Positions 61,204 to 64,000 of a DNA stretch of 64,000 bases are shown here, in pieces. Within the stretch, counting starts at the first letter, position 1; each line of letters opens with the position of its first letter. Origin of the DNA: Demequina lutea. GTDB lineage: Bacteria; Actinomycetota; Actinomycetes; Actinomycetales; Demequinaceae. The notes under the pieces are model-generated. The model had not been told where the DNA came from, searched no databases, and was given only the letters and a program-made list of their open reading frames with translations. The stretch covers positions 1,798,001-1,862,000 of the forward strand of contig NZ_JACBZO010000001.1 in NCBI RefSeq assembly GCF_013409005.1. Reading direction: 5' to 3'. The translations under genes were made by a program, and so were the position numbers.

Positions 61204-62844
61204 TCAGAAAAGAGGCTCGCTCCCCTGCGGCGCTGGGTTGGTGGTGCGCTGATGAACAGCCCCACCGCGAGGCCTCCATCCCGGGGTGTAGACCCACTCT
61301 GCCCGGCGCAATCGATCGAACTCCGCTTCACCTTTCCAGAACTCCGGGATTCCGGTCCGCATGCGTTGATTAGCTACTTGCCCAAGGTCAATCATGTAGA
61401 CGATCACCCTACGCCCTCGCCAACTCGGCGTCTTCGGCACGGTATCGCGGATCCGATGCAACAAACGCAGATTCTCAAGTTGTTGGATCTGCCGCCCCCA
61501 GTCCGTACTCTCAAGTTGCGACTGCTCGACCAACACGAACACTTCGTTTTCAGACGACTGCTGGACAAAACTGCAGACATCTTGCCATCGTGCAGTTAAG
61601 GCTTGCGCTTCAGACCCTGCGTCGAGTTTGAGGGACTCGCTTTCCTTCTCCCCAATTCGTTTGCGCACGCTGCGGTGGACATCCTCAGCGGTGATCTTGA
61701 CCTCATCTCCAGCATCAAGCGCGCCGTCCTTGTTCATGCGGTCCAGGGCCTCGGAAAGCGCAGACTCCGTGATCGTGATGTAGTCGCGCGCGACGGCGCC
61801 TCCACATGCGAGTACCAAACGATCTCGCGCCGTAGGGGTAAGCAGGTCTGACGTCCGCACCGCCATGTCCTTCAGCACTCCGTCAAGCACGCGCTCAAGA
61901 AATCCCTTGGCCGTGGCAAAACTCGCCAGCGTGACATCTAATTGAAGAAGATCGACGTCGTGACCGAGCTCCATCCCCTGCGGGGGATCGCCTGGACGAA
62001 ACGTCCGTAGGCGCGACTCGACTCCACCAATTTTGAGCCAGAAGCCAGTTCCCTTGCACACCCGGCTGAGGTAGCCGAGCACGTCTGGTTGATCAGGGAG
62101 AGCCACGTACCCAAAGTCATCAACGAATGCCAGTGCCATGCCTCCGTGGGATCGCGCCGCAAGGCTCCTCAGGGTGCCCGAGACGCGAGGCACGATCTGC
62201 AACAGACGCTCGATCTTCAAAACTTCGAAATCCGAGTAATGCTCCTGCCGCTCCTGCGATTGCCTCGATGCTCTTGCTACACCCGTGACTCCACCCGGGC
62301 CACCTGCTAAGCCAGCTACCCCCGTACCCGACAGGCTCTTCTTCGTGTTCCGCTCCCTGTAGACCAGCATCCTGGTTTTAGCCGGGTCAGTAAGGAGCGT
62401 ATTGAGTTCACTGCGCATTTTGGACACAGTGATCGACATCCGCAGGTCGGAAGCGGCTTGCTTCCAGCGTATTTTTGCTTTCGCCGAATCAAGCAAGGCA
62501 ATGAGTATTTCGATCAAGACGTCCGGATACTCACGACCTGAGAATTGCTCCATGTCAACCAAAGCTGCAGCGGTCCCGTTAGCCATGAGTTTGTGCCGGA
62601 GGACATATAGGTGCGTTGACTTGCCGCTTCCTCGTCGTCCCGTAAGCAACTGGTTTCGCCGGGCACCCAGCTTGTCAAGGATTCCCGGACTGAGCTCAAC
62701 AAAACGTTTCGCGACCAACTCCACGGACGTTGGATCGGTACGGGAAGCTTCTGCGAGCGCGCTCCGAGCCCAACCGACATTTCCTACAGTTAACTTACCC
62801 ACGATGCTCCCCAAGGTGGCAGTACCTGCCTCGCTAACGAGCAT
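61204..62844 (-). CDS. Unclassified P-loop ATPase, possible defence protein
   Basis: About 546 aa (582 if a TTG at 62952 is used). Walker A is G-R-R-G-S-G-K-S-T (69-77), preceded by a helical N-terminal segment with F-V-E-L-S-P-G-I-L. Walker B is M-A-L-A-F-V-D-D-F-G. The C-terminal part ends in W-R-G-R-R-V-I-V-Y-M-I-D. It has the outline of AAA or STAND-like ATPases found in antiphage and conflict systems, but I recognise no family. The ATG at 62844 lacks a ribosome-binding site. Its 5' region abuts an IS110 fragment, so it could be truncated. Confidence 0.7.
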   Translation of the reverse strand: MLVSEAGTATLGSIVGKLTVGNVGWARSALAEASRTDPTSVELVAKRFVELSPGILDKLGARRNQLLTGRRGSGKSTHLYVLRHKLMANGTAAALVDMEQFSGREYPDVLIEILIALLDSAKAKIRWKQAASDLRMSITVSKMRSELNTLLTDPAKTRMLVYRERNTKKSLSGTGVAGLAGGPGGVTGVARASRQSQERQEHYSDFEVLKIERLLQIVPRVSGTLRSLAARSHGGMALAFVDDFGYVALPDQPDVLGYLSRVCKGTGFWLKIGGVESRLRTFRPGDPPQGMELGHDVDLLQLDVTLASFATAKGFLERVLDGVLKDMAVRTSDLLTPTARDRLVLACGGAVARDYITITESALSEALDRMNKDGALDAGDEVKITAEDVHRSVRKRIGEKESESLKLDAGSEAQALTARWQDVCSFVQQSSENEVFVLVEQSQLESTDWGRQIQQLENLRLLHRIRDTVPKTPSWRGRRVIVYMIDLGQVANQRMRTGIPEFWKGEAEFDRLRRAEWVYTPGWRPRGGAVHQRTTNPAPQGSEPLF

Positions 62845-62952
62845 ATCGTTGGGCGCGAAAATGGGAGTGTGTGCAGACAAACCAGTATCGGAAATGGTAC
62901 GCGACGACAATTCTCCTGAACGCCTTCCCGAAGTCGCTCTCAGGCGCAGCAA

Positions 62953-63384
62953 TCAGGGTGTGCCTCTGGCCCCGCACCTCACCGGACGGCAAATTGTGCC
63001 CGGCCACTGGGCGATGACCCCCAGCGCGGCCTGGTGAGCATCGATCGGGTCCGACTTCCCTTTGAGTCTGCGATGCTGCCTGTTCGGGCGGGCGATTTCC
63101 ATGACAGGGATTCCTGCCATCGCGAGGGCGCGGGCGATGCCGGCGCCGTAGGAGCCGGTGCCCTCGACACCGACACGCTCGACGGTCTCGTGCTCGCGGA
63201 AGAATGCGACGATCTGGGCGTAACCGGCAGGTGTTGTCGTGAACTCCCGATTCTCGACAGGCCGTCCCGTCCCATCGACGATCGCCACGTGATGAGTGTT
63301 CTTGTGAGTGTCGATCCCGCCAAACACAGGACCAGCCAGGCGCTGGGAGTTGGCTGCTTCGCGCAGCAGTCCCCTATCCTGCAC
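62953..63384 (-). pseudogene. IS110-family transposase, N-terminal fragment
   Basis: 144 codons: F-G-G-I-D-T-H-K-N-T-H-H-V-A-I-V, V-G-V-E-G-T-G-S-Y-G-A-G, and S-D-P-I-D-A, the DEDD catalytic region of IS110 transposases. After A-L-G-V-I-A-Q-W-P it ends in unrelated residues, so the C-terminal half with the catalytic Ser is missing. Its 3' break adjoins the start of the P-loop ATPase gene. GTG start. Confidence 0.85.
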
Positions 63385-63762
63385 CGGTAGAAACTATGCA
63401 CCATTCCTGCTACGCCAGTCCGTCGGTGCGTCGGTGCGTCGGTCGGCCGATGTCAGGCGATGGCCTGGTGGACGCAGACGCGGCGGTAGTCCGCTCGATG
63501 GGTCTTGAGGTCGTGCGCTACGTCTAGGGCGTCGTCGATCTCTCCGCGCGTGTTGCTGGCTGGTCGATCCCGATTTTGCGAGCCGACACGGCAGTTGCGC
63601 CGCGGCGTCGGCGTCACGCGGAGCGAGTATCGCACCATCGATCGGAGGCATGGGCGCCGCTCGGCCCGAACCTCACCGTCTCCATCGCTGCCGCCATCGT
63701 CATCACCTAACCAAATACTACTGAGGTTGCCCCTGAGATAGTCCTGGCAGCGAACACAATCG
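63385..63762. other. Unassigned stretch between IS110 fragment and oxidoreductase
   Basis: About 375 bp. A minus-strand frame ending at 63453 in R-G-E-I-D-D-A-L-D-V-A-H-D-L-K-T has protein-like composition over its last 35 residues, but I cannot match it to a family. TCGGTGCG repeats occur at 63421-63440. Possibly the remains of an insertion element or an adjoining gene. Confidence 0.35.
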
Positions 63763-64000
63763 TCACGACGTGGCAAGGCTGACGACGAGCTTGCCTCGGA
63801 CGTGCCCTCCGGAGAGCTCCCTGAATGCGTCGCGCACGGCCTCGATGTCGAAGGGGTACGTATGCGCGATGGCGGTCTTGACGGCACCGCTTGCTACCAA
63901 CGTGGCGACCGCTTCGAGATCCCCAGGCTGTGCATGCCGTGAACCCGTGAACCGCGCGCCGCGGAAGATTGCTCTTGGTGAGGGGACGAGGGTTCCCATG
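63763..64000 (-). CDS. MDR-family (quinone/alcohol) oxidoreductase, C-terminal part
   Basis: 79 codons before the right edge; the 5' part lies outside the window. Seen: P-G-D-L-E-A-V-A-T-L-V-A-S-G and I-E-A-V-R-D-A-F-R-E-L with G-H-V-R-G-K-L-V-V-S-L, the C-terminal signature of zinc-independent quinone oxidoreductases. The cofactor-binding and catalytic portions cannot be seen. Confidence 0.8.
   Translation of the reverse strand, partial: MGTLVPSPRAIFRGARFTGSRHAQPGDLEAVATLVASGAVKTAIAHTYPFDIEAVRDAFRELSGGHVRGKLVVSLATS

Noticed and set aside
1..64000. tRNA, rRNA or CRISPR arrays
   Set aside because: I saw no cloverleaf with T-loop consensus, no rRNA sequence and no regularly spaced direct repeats.

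Overview
The window comes from a high-GC actinomycete chromosome, most like the Micrococcales. The grounds are the actinobacterial arginine cluster argC-J-B-D-F-R-G, a mycothiol-type arsenate reductase P-loop (C-V-K-N-G-G-K-S), an Rv2578c-type radical SAM protein, two GAF-ANTAR regulators, a DUF5317 membrane protein, and many GTG/TTG or apparently leaderless starts. The species cannot be named from the sequence.

Layout. 0-6.4 kb: arginine operon on the minus strand, with tight ATGA overlaps and two ARG-box-like operators, one at argC and one at argJ. 6.5-11.7 kb: a GNAT acetyltransferase, a DHA2-type exporter, and two paralogous NAD-dependent epimerases flanking a lipoprotein. 11.7-17.7 kb: pentose phosphate genes (tal divergent from zwf-gnd), then a DUF4914-like P-loop protein. 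17.7-19.7 kb: convergent mntR and mntH with a candidate operator. 19.8-28.1 kb: a DEAD-box helicase with a structured leader, a GAF-GGDEF cyclase, a radical SAM protein, a P2-type ATPase and CorA. 28.2-34.8 kb: metal and metalloid handling (arsR-permease-thioredoxin, padR-DUF2812, mycothiol ArsC, a zinc-type ArsR with a CDF exporter) plus an APH-like kinase and a hexapeptide acetyltransferase. 34.8-40.7 kb: DUF5317, a GGDEF-EAL protein preceded by an unlisted 36-residue membrane peptide, then marR and an MFS exporter with clear inverted repeats. 40.8-45.2 kb: a membrane protein with a degenerate Mrr-like domain, an AMIN-like lipoprotein, prfC, and the first two of three copies of a new hairpin repeat.

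From 45.6 kb onward the region becomes accessory. A bacterial RNA-repair cassette (pnkp-hen1) is divergent from an auxiliary tryptophanyl-tRNA synthetase that has a short Trp-containing leader peptide. Next come a HepT/MntA toxin-antitoxin pair, remnants of macrodomain and ADP-ribosylation-like genes and of a nucleotidyltransferase system, two GAF-ANTAR regulators, an intact macrodomain gene, an esterase lipoprotein, a short-chain dehydrogenase, an orphan second copy of mntA that has lost hepT, a HigBA-like pair, a HAD phosphatase, fragments of the dehydrogenase and of prfC, an unclassified P-loop ATPase, and a truncated IS110 transposase. An MDR oxidoreductase runs off the right edge.

Themes. 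Chromosomal functions on the left are neatly packed. The right third is a patchwork in which 5' scraps of prfC recur at three places beside accessory modules, and several modules are duplicated and partly decayed. RNA repair, inducible TrpRS, RF3 and HEPN-MNT sit together, which suggests (inference) a zone built around translation or tRNA damage and its repair.
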